Below, piece by piece: positions 11,124 to 20,138 of a stretch of 64,000 bases of DNA. The notes below the pieces were generated by a model that saw only the letters and a program-made list of their open reading frames with translations, was not told the origin of the DNA and did not search any database. Where the stretch lies: contig NZ_CP017174.1 in NCBI RefSeq assembly GCF_006402735.1, positions 6,738,001 through 6,802,000 of the forward strand, given 5' to 3'. A program made the translations under genes and the position numbers. The DNA comes from Myxococcus xanthus. GTDB taxonomy: Bacteria > Myxococcota > Myxococcia > Myxococcales > Myxococcaceae. Position 1 is the stretch's first letter; every line of letters starts with the position of its first letter.

Positions 11124-11828
11124 ATGCCCTACCCGCTCGACGACGCCACGGCCACCGCCCTCATCGCCCTCCATCCCTGGGTGCTCACCCGCAGCCCCCA
11201 GGCCCCGGTGCAGGCCGCCGTGGAGGTGCTCGTCCAGGCGGAGCAGGCCCGGCGCGGCCAGCCGGACGCGAAGACGGGCGCGCTCCAGGTGCCAGCGCTC
11301 ACCCAGGGCAACCTCCTCAAGGAGGAGTACGACTTGTCCACCCACGGCCATCATGATGGGTGGCGCGTGGGCGCCGTCATCGCGGACGTGCAGGGGATGA
11401 TCAACGTCAACGCCCGCTTCGGCTTTCCCACCGGGGACGCGGTGCTGCGCGCAACCGTGGAGTCCCTCTCCGCGCAGTACCCCGGCGCGAAGGTGGTGCG
11501 CATCCACGCGGACGCCTTCGCCGCCCTGCTCGTGCCGACGTCGCAGCTCACGGTGGAGGAGCACCTCGCCGTCCCCACGCGTGAACGGCTGGCGCAGGAC
11601 GTGCGCCGCGTGCTGCCCCAGGGAACGCCCGACGCGGACGTGCCCTCATGGACGGTGAGCCTGCTGGAGCTGACAGTGGACGCACCTTCGCACTGGCAGG
11701 TGCTGGGACCGCTGCTGTGGGCGGAGCTGGAGCGAACCCACGTCATGGAGCGTACCGGCCGCGCGCAGGGACTTCAGCGCAGGCGCATCCGGCTGGATGG
11801 CTCCATCCCAGGCCCCGCGACGCTCTGA
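11124..11828 (+). CDS. Protein with degenerate GGDEF-like domain
   Basis: 234 residues with AAGGAG four bases before the ATG. Residues 82-136 follow the diguanylate cyclase pattern: VGAVIADVQGMINVNARFG corresponds to the VDHFKxINDxYGH strand-helix, PTGDAVLRATVESL to the next helix, and VVRIHADAFAALLVP occupies the place of the GGDEF beta-hairpin. The GGDEF residues are absent (HADAF) and the metal-binding Asp set is incomplete, so it should be catalytically dead. No other domain is recognised. It lies between rlmM and a convergent M23 peptidase gene. The fold assignment rests on pattern reading only. Confidence 0.6.
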   Translation: MPYPLDDATATALIALHPWVLTRSPQAPVQAAVEVLVQAEQARRGQPDAKTGALQVPALTQGNLLKEEYDLSTHGHHDGWRVGAVIADVQGMINVNARFGFPTGDAVLRATVESLSAQYPGAKVVRIHADAFAALLVPTSQLTVEEHLAVPTRERLAQDVRRVLPQGTPDADVPSWTVSLLELTVDAPSHWQVLGPLLWAELERTHVMERTGRAQGLQRRRIRLDGSIPGPATL

Positions 11829-11950
11829 ATCTGCGCGGGAGCGCCTGAGCGCCGGGCCCTTCTGGCCGTCCCCGCTGGGGCGGCAAATGCGCGCGCTCCC
11901 GGAGCCCTTCGGGCTTCCACGGGAGAGCGTCTCTTCCGTCCGGAGCGAGG

Positions 11951-11973
11951 CGCCTCGATGAACCACCGAGGCG
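11951..11973. terminator. Bidirectional hairpin between convergent genes
   Basis: CGCCTCG and CGAGGCG form a 7-bp stem around a 9-base loop between the convergent GGDEF-like and M23 genes. No T-run on either side. Confidence 0.4.
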
Positions 11974-11990
11974 TCATCCACCCGCGCCGA

Positions 11991-12908
11991 CTACTCCTCT
12001 AGGATGAACTTGCGCGGGTTCTGCCCGATGCCGTTGACGCGGACCTCGTAGTGGAGGTGCGGGCCCGTGGAGCGGCCGGTGTTGCCGACGGCGGCGATGT
12101 GCATGCCGCGCTTCACCCTGTCGCCGGCCTTCACCAGCATCTTCGACAGGTGGCCGTAGCGCGTCTTGATGCCGTAGCCATGGTCGATGACGAGCACGTT
12201 GCCGTAGCCGCCCTCCAGGCCCGCGAACACCACCGTGCCGTCCGACGGCGCGAAGACTTCCTTGCCGTGCGGCGCCGCGATGTCCATGCCGCCGTGCATG
12301 ACGCGGTCCGCGGTGTACGGGTCCAGGCGCGAGCCGAAATCGCTCGTCACCCAGCCGCGCGCGGGCCAGATGGACGGCGTGGAGGCCAGCAGCGACTTCT
12401 GGTCCTGGAAGTAGGCCTGCAACTCCTGGAGGCTCTGCTCCTGGCGGGTGGCCTCCGCGCTCAGCCGGTCCAACCGGCCCATCAGCGCCTTGGGCGTCTC
12501 CGTGGACGTCAGCTGCGTGAATTGCGTGTCGGTGGCCGGCGCGGACGTGCCCGCCTCGGGCTCCGTCGGGCCCATGGCCAGGTTGCGCTGAGGATCGGAC
12601 AGCAGCGTCACCGCGCGCAGCTTCTGGTCGAAGCGCTCCACCCGGTCCAACGTGGAACCAATGTGCTCGATGCGCTCACGCACCGACTTGAGCTGCGAGC
12701 GCAGCGTCAGGTTCTCTTCGCGAAGGATGCGGTTCTCGGAGGCGTCCGCGGCCACCTGGAAGTAGTGCACGCTCGCACCCACGCCCAGTCCCACCACGAG
12801 CATCAGTCCCATCCCCACCTGGGTGAGAAAGGACCGCTGGATGGTGTACCGCTTGACCGGAGCGTCATGGTCCGGAATCACCATCAGTGTGAAGGACTTT
12901 TTCGCCAC
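11991..12908 (-). CDS. M23 (LytM-type) metallopeptidase with membrane anchor and coiled coil
   Basis: 305 residues. An N-terminal cytoplasmic tail with KRYTIQRSFL precedes one membrane helix (about 29-49: VGMGLMLVVGLGVGASVHYF). A coiled coil follows (about 58-100 and 150-175), then the C-terminal M23 domain from about 190: WVTSDFGSRLDPYT, HGGMDIAAPHGKEVFAPSDGTV, YGHLSKMLVKAGDRVKRG and STGPHLHYEVRVNG, with the zinc ligands (H of HGGMD, D, H of HLHYEV) present. Such proteins cut peptidoglycan crosslinks or activate amidases in the periplasm. Zinc ligands being intact favours an active enzyme. Confidence 0.88.
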   Translation of the reverse strand: MAKKSFTLMVIPDHDAPVKRYTIQRSFLTQVGMGLMLVVGLGVGASVHYFQVAADASENRILREENLTLRSQLKSVRERIEHIGSTLDRVERFDQKLRAVTLLSDPQRNLAMGPTEPEAGTSAPATDTQFTQLTSTETPKALMGRLDRLSAEATRQEQSLQELQAYFQDQKSLLASTPSIWPARGWVTSDFGSRLDPYTADRVMHGGMDIAAPHGKEVFAPSDGTVVFAGLEGGYGNVLVIDHGYGIKTRYGHLSKMLVKAGDRVKRGMHIAAVGNTGRSTGPHLHYEVRVNGIGQNPRKFILEE

Positions 12909-13045
12909 GGGACAGCTCCCCTGCTTGCGTGGGACTACTGGCGAAGCAAGCTAAGTCGCTTGCTCTCGCGCAACACCTCCCCCCGCCGCCTACCCCTCCC
13001 GCTTCGTCGCCCACCGGCATTTCGACTCGGCTGGAAACGTTGGGG

Positions 13046-13075
13046 CAGCTACCACTCACATTCCAAGAGTGTCAA
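13046..13075 (-). promoter_or_regulatory. Possible sigma-70-type promoter for the M23 gene
   Basis: On the minus strand TTGACA (13075-13070) is followed after 18 bases by TAGCTG (13051-13046), with a TGG just before it as in extended -10 elements. It lies about 140 bases upstream of the M23 start. The -10 is weak. Confidence 0.3.
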
Positions 13076-13127
13076 GGTCAACAGACCCGCAGGGAGGTCT
13101 GCCGGCCACGTCCAGACTCTGGGTGTG

Positions 13128-13967
13128 TCAGGCCTCCACTCGCACGACGATGACGGTGATGTTGTCGTCGCCGCCACGCTCGTTGGCGAAGTCGATGAGA
13201 CGCTTGGGGACCTCTTCGAAGGTCCGCGCCTTCACCACGGTTTCGTGGATCTCCCGGTCCTCCATCATGTTCGCGAGGCCGTCCGAACAGAGGAGGAAGA
13301 CGTCGCCGGGCTCTGACACCAGCCCCATGACGTCCACCTGCACCTCCTCCTCGAAGCCGACGGAGCGGGTGATGATGTTCTTGTAGCGGGAGTGCTTCGC
13401 CTCTTCCGGGGTAATCATCCCCGCCTTGATCTGCTCGTTGACCAGCGAGTGGTCCTCGGAGATCTGCTGGATGAGGTCGCCGCGGATGAGGTACGCGCGG
13501 CTGTCACCCACGTGGGCGAAGAAGGCGTGCTCGTCGCGCACCACCAGGGAGATGACGGTGGTGCCCATGCCGGACAGCCGCGCATCTTCCTGCGCGGCCG
13601 TGAAGATGGCCAGGCAGGCCCGCTCCACGGCGGTGCGCAGCGCCTCCGGAATCGGAGAGTCCTGGAGGTTCGGGACGGAAAGGAAGGGGTTGTCCTTGCC
13701 TTCCCGCGCCCGGCGCATCTCTTTGTCGATGGTCTCCACCGCGATGCGGGACGCAGTGCCGCCGCCCGCATGGCCGCCCATTCCGTCGGCCACGACGTAG
13801 AGCTGGAGCTCATCATCAATGAGGAAGCTGTCCTCGTTGTGATTACGTTTGCGCCCGACATCCGTCAGGCCGGCGGAAATTATCTTCAAGCGGGAGGCCG
13901 CGGTCTGCCCTGCGGTGCTGGACACACCCGGGATGCTATGTGAGGCCCAAGGATGGGGCAAGGACAC
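13128..13967 (-). CDS. PP2C-family Ser/Thr protein phosphatase
   Basis: 279 residues from a GTG at 13967; a second GTG at 13925 would give 265. Metal-dependent phosphatase that dephosphorylates Ser/Thr, the counterpart of the many Hanks kinases of myxobacteria. Motifs: GLTDVGRKRNHNEDSFLID, LYVVADGMGGHAGGGTAS, GMGTTVISLVVRDEHAFFAHVGDSRAYLIR, ITRSVG, FLLCSDGLANMM and the final GGDDNITVIVV, covering all metal-binding aspartates. It begins 18 bases after recN. M. xanthus Pph1 is a protein of this type and size, but I cannot tell whether this is the same gene. Confidence 0.92.
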   Translation of the reverse strand: MSLPHPWASHSIPGVSSTAGQTAASRLKIISAGLTDVGRKRNHNEDSFLIDDELQLYVVADGMGGHAGGGTASRIAVETIDKEMRRAREGKDNPFLSVPNLQDSPIPEALRTAVERACLAIFTAAQEDARLSGMGTTVISLVVRDEHAFFAHVGDSRAYLIRGDLIQQISEDHSLVNEQIKAGMITPEEAKHSRYKNIITRSVGFEEEVQVDVMGLVSEPGDVFLLCSDGLANMMEDREIHETVVKARTFEEVPKRLIDFANERGGDDNITVIVVRVEA

Positions 13968-13985
13968 GGATGCACCTAGCGTACT

Positions 13986-15722
13986 TCACGCGGTGCGTCG
14001 GAGCCGCCCCCGGGGGCTCCCCTCCGGTCCAGACTCCCTGCGGGCCCGGGTCCCCAGCGCCCTGTTGGCAGAACGCACCAGGGCCTCCGCCGCTCCCAGG
14101 GCCTCACGCGTCACCTCGACACCCGACATCATCCGTGCCAGCTCCCGGGTCCGTTCCGCCCCTGCCTCCAGCACCACCACCTCCGAGACAGTGCGCTCGC
14201 CCTTGAGGCCCTTGCGGATGAGCAGGTGTGCATCCGCATAGGCGGCCACCTGCGGCAGGTGGGTGATGCAGAGCACCTGACGGTGACTGCTCACGTCCTT
14301 GATCATCCGCCCCACCACGTCCGCGATGGCGCCGCTGACGCCCGCGTCCGCTTCGTCCAGGATGTAGCACCCACCCCCGTCGCTGTCGGCCAGGGCCTTC
14401 TTGAGCGCCAGCAGCAGCCGGCTCGCCTCACCGCCAGAGGCCACCTTCGCCAGCGCTCGCGGCGGCTCGCCGGGGTTCGCGCTGAAGAAGAACTCCACGT
14501 CGTCCGCGCCGTCCGGGCGCAGCGACTCCGATGGCGTCACCCGCACCTCGAAGGCCGCCTTGCCCATGGCCAGCTGCCCCAGGCCCTCGCGCACCTGCGC
14601 GGCGAACGTCACCGCACTGGCCGTACGCGCCCGCGTCAGCGCCGTGGCGGCCTTCCGGGCCCGCTCCTCCACCTTGCGGCGGTCGGCGGCCAGCTCTTCC
14701 AGGATTTCCTTCCGGTTCTCCAGCGTGCCCAGCTCCACCTCGATTTCGCCCTGCTTCTTCAGCAGGCCATCCAGGTGCGTGCCGTGCTTGCGGCACAGAC
14801 GCTTGAGCGCGTCCAGCCGCTCCTCCACGTCTGCCAGCCGTGAAGGGTCCGACTCCAGCCCCTCCACATACCGGTTGAGCCGCCGCTGCGCCTCCTCCAG
14901 CTCCGACAGCGCGGTGCTCAGCGCCTGCGCCACCGGCGCCAGCGTGGCGTCACACTTCACCGATTCGTGCACCAGCCCCAGCGCGCGGCCCACCGTCTCC
15001 ACGGCGGACTGCTCCTCGCCGGACACCAGCAGCTCCGCTTCCGAGGCGTGGCGCTTGAGCTTCTCCGCGCCGCCCAGCCGCTTGCGCTCCGCGTCCAGCC
15101 GCGCGTCCTCGCCGGCCTCCGGGTCCAGGCGCGTGATTTCATCGAGTTGGAAGCGCAGGAACTCGGCGCGCTCGCGCACCTTCGCCTCGTCTCCGCCCAG
15201 CGCCTCCATGCGCGCGTCCACCTCGCGCAGGCCGGTGTACTCCCGGAAGAAGGCCGCCAACACCTCCTCCAGGTTGCCGTACCGGTCGAGCAGCACCCGG
15301 TGCAGGCCCGAATCAAAGAGGCTGACGTGCTCGTGCTGACCGGCGATGTCCACCGCCCCGCGCGTGAGCCTGCCCAGCACGCCCACTGTCACCAGTGAGC
15401 CGTTGACGTAGGCCTTACCGCGCCCGGTGCGTCCCAGCACCCGGCGCACCAGCACCTCTTCCCCCAGGTCCGGCAAGCCCAGCTCCTCCAGCCGGCTCTC
15501 CAACGCGGGAGTCCGCGCGAAGACGCCCTCCACGGACGCCTCTTCACAACCGGCGCGAATGACATCCGCGTCGGCGCGCCCCCCGAGCAAAAGGCCCAGT
15601 GCATCCACGAGGATGGACTTGCCCGCACCTGTCTCACCCGTGAGGACGGTGAGGCCGGCTCCGAACGCCACCTCCACCTCCTCGATCACCGCCACGTTCG
15701 AAATCCGCAGACCCAGCAGCAC
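13986..15722 (-). CDS. recN: DNA repair protein RecN
   Basis: 578 residues. SMC-like ATPase that gathers double-strand breaks for recombination. The N-terminal half-site has LRISNVAVIEEVEVAFGAGLTVLTGETGAGKSILVDALGLLLGGRA; the middle is coiled coil (about 150-370); the C-terminal half has LAKVASGGEASRLLLALK (signature) and CYILDEADAGVSGAIADVVGRM (Walker B) then VLCITHLPQVAAYAD. Start GTG with GGAGGG five bases upstream. A LexA-like site lies 36 bases before the start, so SOS control is likely. Confidence 0.97.
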   Translation of the reverse strand: MLLGLRISNVAVIEEVEVAFGAGLTVLTGETGAGKSILVDALGLLLGGRADADVIRAGCEEASVEGVFARTPALESRLEELGLPDLGEEVLVRRVLGRTGRGKAYVNGSLVTVGVLGRLTRGAVDIAGQHEHVSLFDSGLHRVLLDRYGNLEEVLAAFFREYTGLREVDARMEALGGDEAKVRERAEFLRFQLDEITRLDPEAGEDARLDAERKRLGGAEKLKRHASEAELLVSGEEQSAVETVGRALGLVHESVKCDATLAPVAQALSTALSELEEAQRRLNRYVEGLESDPSRLADVEERLDALKRLCRKHGTHLDGLLKKQGEIEVELGTLENRKEILEELAADRRKVEERARKAATALTRARTASAVTFAAQVREGLGQLAMGKAAFEVRVTPSESLRPDGADDVEFFFSANPGEPPRALAKVASGGEASRLLLALKKALADSDGGGCYILDEADAGVSGAIADVVGRMIKDVSSHRQVLCITHLPQVAAYADAHLLIRKGLKGERTVSEVVVLEAGAERTRELARMMSGVEVTREALGAAEALVRSANRALGTRARRESGPEGSPRGRLRRTA

Positions 15723-15757
15723 GCGCGCCCTCCAATGTCCGTACGACGGCCCTGGTA

Positions 15758-15774
15758 CCTGAACACCCTAGCAG
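15758..15774 (-). promoter_or_regulatory. Candidate LexA (SOS) box upstream of recN
   Basis: Minus-strand CTGCTAGGGTGTTCAGG agrees at 15 of 17 positions with the M. xanthus LexA consensus CTRHAMRYBYGTTCAGS as I recall it. It lies 36 bases upstream of the recN start, where a repressor would block transcription. recN is LexA-controlled in many bacteria. Confidence 0.55.
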
Positions 15775-15842
15775 GTCCGACTGACACTGCACAGGCGTTC
15801 GGGTTGAGCGCACGGATGGCGGGCGGGAGGGGAAGGGGCCTC

Positions 15843-15856
15843 GTTGGGGCCCCAAC
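15843..15856 (-). terminator. Palindrome after the SNF2 helicase gene
   Basis: Perfect 14-base palindrome GTTGGGGCCCCAAC just past the helicase stop and about 120 bases before recN. It may act in 3'-end formation; no T-run. Confidence 0.25.
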
Positions 15857-15867
15857 CTCGCAAGTCC

Positions 15868-18800
15868 TCAGATTTCCGTGAAGAGCTCCTGGATGTCCTG
15901 CTCCGTGAGGGTGCGGCCCAGCTCGTCACCTTCCCCGCCGAGCACGCCAGCGGCCAGCTCCCGCTTGCGGCGCTGGAGGGCGAGGATCTTCTCCTCCACG
16001 GTGCCGCGGGTGATCAGCTTGTAGCTGATGACGGCGCGCGTCTGCCCGATGCGGTGCGTACGGTCCGTGGCCTGGTCCTCCACGGCGGGGTTCCACCACG
16101 GGTCGAAGTGGATGACGTAGTCGGCCGCGGTGAGGTTCAAGCCGGTGCCGCCCGCCTTGAGGGAGATGAAGAAGAGCGGCGGACCGTCCGGGTTGTTGTA
16201 CTCGTCCACCTTGCCCATGCGGTCCTTGGTGCGACCGTCCAGGTAGAGGTAGCGCAGGCCCTTCTTGTCCGCCTCCTGCTTCAGCAGCTCCAGCATCTCC
16301 GTGAACTGGCTGAAGACGAGCGCGCGGTGGCCTTCCGCCACCAGGTCTTCCACCAGTTGGAGGAAGCGCTCCACCTTCGCGCTGGGCGGCATCAGGGTGC
16401 CGGGCGGCATCTTGAGCAGGCGCGGATCGCAGCACACCTGACGCAGGCGCATCAGCGCGGCCAGAATCGACACGCGGCTGCGCTTGAAGCCCACCTTCTC
16501 GATGCTCTCGTGCACCTTGCGGCGGCTCTCATCCAGCACCTCGCGATAGAGCGCGGCCTGACCGGGCTCCATCTCGCACCAGGCGACGCTCTCCGTCTTC
16601 GGCGGCAGGTCCTTGGCCACCTCCGTCTTCAGGCGACGCAGGATGAAGGGCTGGATGCGGCGGCGCAGCCGGTCCTTCGCGGTGCTGTCGTTGGCCACCT
16701 GGATGGGCTGCTCGTAGCGGTCCCCGAAGCCATCCGAGCTGCCGAGGAAGCCCGGCATCAGGAAGTCGAAGATGCTCCAGAGCTCCGACAGGCGGTTCTC
16801 CAGCGGCGTACCGGTGAGCGCCAGACGCGTCTCGCTGGGGAGCGCCTTGCACGCCTGCGCGGTGGCGCTGCCCGCGTTCTTGATGTTCTGCGCCTCGTCC
16901 AAAATGATGTAGCGGAAGCCCACCTGGGACAGCTGGTCCAAATCACGGCGGACCAGCGCGTAGGACGTGAGGACCAGGTCCATGCCCTTCAGGTCCTCTG
17001 CCCGCTCCTTGCGGTCCTGACCGTGCCACACCATCGTCTTGAGGCCCGGCGTGAAGCGCTCGGCCTCGCGCTCCCAGTTGGCCAGCACGCTGGTGGGCGC
17101 CACCACGAGCGACGGCTTGCGCCCCTCGTCGTTGGCCACCTTCTGCATCAGGCTGAGCGACTGGATGGTCTTCCCCAGACCCATGTCGTCCGCGAGGATG
17201 CCGGACAGGCCGTGGCGGCGCAGGAACCAGAGCCAGGACAGGCCCGCCTCCTGGTAGTGGCGCAGCGTGGCTTGGAGCCCATCGGGCACGCCCACCTTCG
17301 GCACGCCCGCCGTCTCGCGCAGCTCCAGCATCGCCTGGCGCGCCTTGGCCTCCACCTCGGTGAACTCCCCCAGGTCCGCCAGCAGGTCCAACGCGACGGC
17401 CTGGTGCAGCGGCAGCCGCGTGCGCGAGCGGCCCGGCAGCGCGCCGGCTTCCTCGAGCAGGTCCGCCACGCGCTTGATTTCGACGGGGTCCGCCTCCGCG
17501 AAGGTACCGTCCTTCAGGGGGACGAAGCGGCGGCCGGAGTCCAGCCACATGCGCACCGCGCCCAGGTCCACGGCCTGGTCGTCGGTGACGAACTCCGCAT
17601 CCAGGTCGAACCACTGCACGCCGCTCATGCCCACGCGGATGCGCGGCTTGAGCTTGGGACGCAGGCGCACCTTGGGGGCCTGCACGCCAAAGCGCTCCCA
17701 GTCCTCGGGGAGCGAGGCCAGGCCCCGGGCCCAGAACTCCAGCGCGGTGTCAGCCGTGGCGTCGAAGACCTGCGCCTGCGGCTCGAAGCGCAGGCCCAGG
17801 TCCAGCAGCAGCTTCCCTGCGCCGCGCTCCAGCTCCTCGCGACGCCGGTACAGCTTGCGGCTGTCCCCGCCCACGCCGCTGGCATAGCCCAGGTGCGTGG
17901 CGGTGGGGGACACCGGCACCGTCGTCTGGCCGTACTTGGCGGCCAGCTGAACCTTCACGCGCTCGGGGTTGCCTTCCAGCATGAGCATGAAGCGAGGCTC
18001 CACGGCCTCGTCCACGTCGATGTCGTCCGCCTTCAGCGCCATGCGGAAGCGCGGCAGGTGCGCGGCGAAGAAGGTCAGCACCCGGTCCAGTTGCCCCGTG
18101 GGGAAGGACATGCTGGGCTCGAGCAGCCACTTGCGCAGCAGCCGCGGCGGGAAGTCCGGCTCCACCGGGTGCAGGTTCTGGCCCTGGATGACCCAGGTGC
18201 GCCGGCCCGACAGGAGGATGACGTCCTTGAGCGCGTAGCTCGCGTTGTCCGGGAAGAGCAGCTCGATGCGCGCGGTGGCGCCGTCCGGGCGGGACTCCAG
18301 ATGAATCTGGGGCCGCACCGGCACCTCGGTGTCGATGAGCGCCGTGCCACGGTAGATGACGCGGCGGTGGCGCAAGAGCTCCAGCGCCTCGCTCAGCTCC
18401 TCGTCGGACAGGACCAGGCGCGAGTCATAGCGGTGCTCGTGGCGCGACAGCAGCATGAAGACGCGCTCGTCCGCGGGGGAGATGCGGCCCCCCGTCTGCA
18501 GCAACCGCTTGACGTGGATGGGCCCCTTCGTCTGCGCGTCCTGCCGGCGAACGTCGATGATCCACTGCCGGATGCTGCCGTTCCCCGTGCTGGCGGCCGT
18601 GAGGCGGTAGAAGAATTCGTAGTCGGGCTGAGAAGACAGACCGAGCCAGCTCTCCACCTTGGCCAGGGCCGGGAGGCTGACCGGGTCGCCGCTCGACGGC
18701 ACCGGCTCCACATGAGGCTCGTCATCGACGACGACGTCCTTCGGCTCGGGAGCGGCGGCGACGGGCTCGGCCGGGCGAGGCGCGGGCGGACCGGGCGGAC

Positions 18801-19128
18801 GGAAGCGCGCGGCGTAGATGAGCGCCGCGGCCACCACGTGTTTGCAGTGGGGGCCTTCGACATTCCACGACGGGCAGGTACAGGTCGACGTGGCTCGGCC
18901 GTTTCCCAGATGCAGGGCCGTCTGATACCGCTCGCCGGACGAACCGGCGACCTGGGCGCTGATGCGGTCCCCTTCACGATTGAGGCCGAAAACGCGGCGC
19001 GACTCCGCCACCTCTCGCCCCTGCTTGAAGGTCGTGGGTTGAACTTCGGCCTTCAGGGCACGGAGCCACTGGGTGTCCTGAGGCGGGAGGATCTCTCGGA
19101 TATCGGCGGTGGATTGCACGGCTGGCAC
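15868..19128 (-). CDS. SWI2/SNF2-family helicase with SWIM zinc finger
   Basis: About 1086 residues from GTG 19128 (VPAVQSTADIREIL), chosen because GGAG lies about ten bases upstream; the frame stays open to 19239 but that part looks non-coding. Near residue 80 is a SWIM finger, CTCPSWNVEGPHCKH, a DNA- or protein-binding zinc motif. The C-terminal half is a full SNF2 motor: ILADDMGLGKTIQSLSLM (I), VVAPTSVLANW (Ia), ILDEAQNIKN (II), ALTGTPLENRLSELWSIFDFL (III), ALVFSQFTEML and SLKAGGTGLNLTAADYVIHFDPWWNPAVEDQATDRTHRIGQTR (V-VI). Belongs to the bacterial HepA/RapA-like or DEAD/H SNF2 helicases; the target is unknown. Confidence 0.92.
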   Translation of the reverse strand: MPAVQSTADIREILPPQDTQWLRALKAEVQPTTFKQGREVAESRRVFGLNREGDRISAQVAGSSGERYQTALHLGNGRATSTCTCPSWNVEGPHCKHVVAAALIYAARFRPPGPPAPRPAEPVAAAPEPKDVVVDDEPHVEPVPSSGDPVSLPALAKVESWLGLSSQPDYEFFYRLTAASTGNGSIRQWIIDVRRQDAQTKGPIHVKRLLQTGGRISPADERVFMLLSRHEHRYDSRLVLSDEELSEALELLRHRRVIYRGTALIDTEVPVRPQIHLESRPDGATARIELLFPDNASYALKDVILLSGRRTWVIQGQNLHPVEPDFPPRLLRKWLLEPSMSFPTGQLDRVLTFFAAHLPRFRMALKADDIDVDEAVEPRFMLMLEGNPERVKVQLAAKYGQTTVPVSPTATHLGYASGVGGDSRKLYRRREELERGAGKLLLDLGLRFEPQAQVFDATADTALEFWARGLASLPEDWERFGVQAPKVRLRPKLKPRIRVGMSGVQWFDLDAEFVTDDQAVDLGAVRMWLDSGRRFVPLKDGTFAEADPVEIKRVADLLEEAGALPGRSRTRLPLHQAVALDLLADLGEFTEVEAKARQAMLELRETAGVPKVGVPDGLQATLRHYQEAGLSWLWFLRRHGLSGILADDMGLGKTIQSLSLMQKVANDEGRKPSLVVAPTSVLANWEREAERFTPGLKTMVWHGQDRKERAEDLKGMDLVLTSYALVRRDLDQLSQVGFRYIILDEAQNIKNAGSATAQACKALPSETRLALTGTPLENRLSELWSIFDFLMPGFLGSSDGFGDRYEQPIQVANDSTAKDRLRRRIQPFILRRLKTEVAKDLPPKTESVAWCEMEPGQAALYREVLDESRRKVHESIEKVGFKRSRVSILAALMRLRQVCCDPRLLKMPPGTLMPPSAKVERFLQLVEDLVAEGHRALVFSQFTEMLELLKQEADKKGLRYLYLDGRTKDRMGKVDEYNNPDGPPLFFISLKAGGTGLNLTAADYVIHFDPWWNPAVEDQATDRTHRIGQTRAVISYKLITRGTVEEKILALQRRKRELAAGVLGGEGDELGRTLTEQDIQELFTEI

Positions 19129-19520
19129 AGGCCCCAGGCTCCAAATCGCCAGGGAACCCGTTGAACTACCACAGCAACGAGGCTCCCGGTCGCGGGAAAA
19201 ATCAATGCGTCCGCCAGCAGAATCCGCCGCTGGCATCAAGCTGTGAGAGCATCAACCCCCGCCATGGCCCGGACCGTCCGCTTTCGCGCCTCCGATACCC
19301 GCCTGCTCTTCTGGAAGGCGTCCGGCGCGCCGAGCCGACGCGCCGCCCCTCCCCCCAGAGGCGGGACGCTCCCCGTGAGGCCATTCCGCTGGGCGAATGC
19401 CCCCTGCGGACAGGGGTCCGTCGCCATGGCGACAGGGCAGGCTGCCGTCCAAGCCCCCCGTCCACCGGTCCTCCCCTTCCCCGCCCCACCGTTTCTCATC
19501 CCCCCGCTGGAGCGCACGCC
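19129..19520. other. Intergenic region between divergent helicase gene and apt
   Basis: 392 bases. Two alternative upstream starts for the helicase (ATG 19236, TTG 19239) lie in it, in phase but with poor coding character. I see no convincing promoter, RNA or gene. Confidence 0.4.
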
Positions 19521-20075
19521 ATGACCCCGCCCGTCCCGAGCCTGACCGACACCACCCTCGTCGCCGACCTGAACGCCCGGCTCCGGGACGTGCCGGACTT
19601 CCCCAAGCCCGGCATCGTCTTCAAGGACATCACCCCCGTGCTGGCGGACCCGCGCCTGTTCGGCCGCGTCGTCAACGCCATGTCGGCGCCCTTCCGGGGA
19701 CAGCACGTCACGAAGGTGGTGGGCGTGGAGGCCCGAGGCTTCCTGCTGGGCGCGCCCATCGCGCTCGCCCTCAACGCGGGCTTCGTACCCGCGCGCAAGC
19801 CAGGGAAGCTGCCGCACCGCTCGGTGGTGGAGCGCTATTCCCTGGAGTACGGCTCCGACGGCGTGGAGATGCACGAGGACGCCATCCTCCAGGGGGAGCG
19901 GGTGCTCGTCGTGGATGACGTGCTGGCCACGGGAGGCACGGCGGAGGCCACCGCGAAGCTGGTGTCCCGGCTCGGCGGCGAGCTGGTGGGCTTCAGCTTC
20001 CTCCTCAGCCTGGACTTCCTCGAAGGCCCCAACCGCCTCGGGCGCGAGCGCGTGACGACGCTGCTGTCTTTCTGA
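19521..20075 (+). CDS. apt: Adenine phosphoribosyltransferase
   Basis: 184 residues from ATG 19521, preceded by GGAG at eight bases; the frame extends upstream but this start fits the family length. Converts adenine and PRPP to AMP (purine salvage, cytoplasm). Diagnostic segments: LRDVPDFPKPGIVFKDITPVLADP at residues 18-41, VVGVEARGFLLGAPIALAL, RKPGKLPHRSVVERYSLEYG and the PRPP-binding loop VLVVDDVLATGGTAEA. Confidence 0.97.
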   Translation: MTPPVPSLTDTTLVADLNARLRDVPDFPKPGIVFKDITPVLADPRLFGRVVNAMSAPFRGQHVTKVVGVEARGFLLGAPIALALNAGFVPARKPGKLPHRSVVERYSLEYGSDGVEMHEDAILQGERVLVVDDVLATGGTAEATAKLVSRLGGELVGFSFLLSLDFLEGPNRLGRERVTTLLSF

Positions 20076-20138
20076 TTGGCGCGTGACGACCGCGAAGCGC
20101 TCCGGCATCTCCCACCGGAGCGCGACGCCGCGCGCGGA

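Noticed and set aside
19129-19239. N-terminal extension of the SNF2 helicase to 19239
   Set aside because: The added residues (FSRDREPRCCGSSTG) look non-coding and the GTG at 19128 has GGAG upstream.
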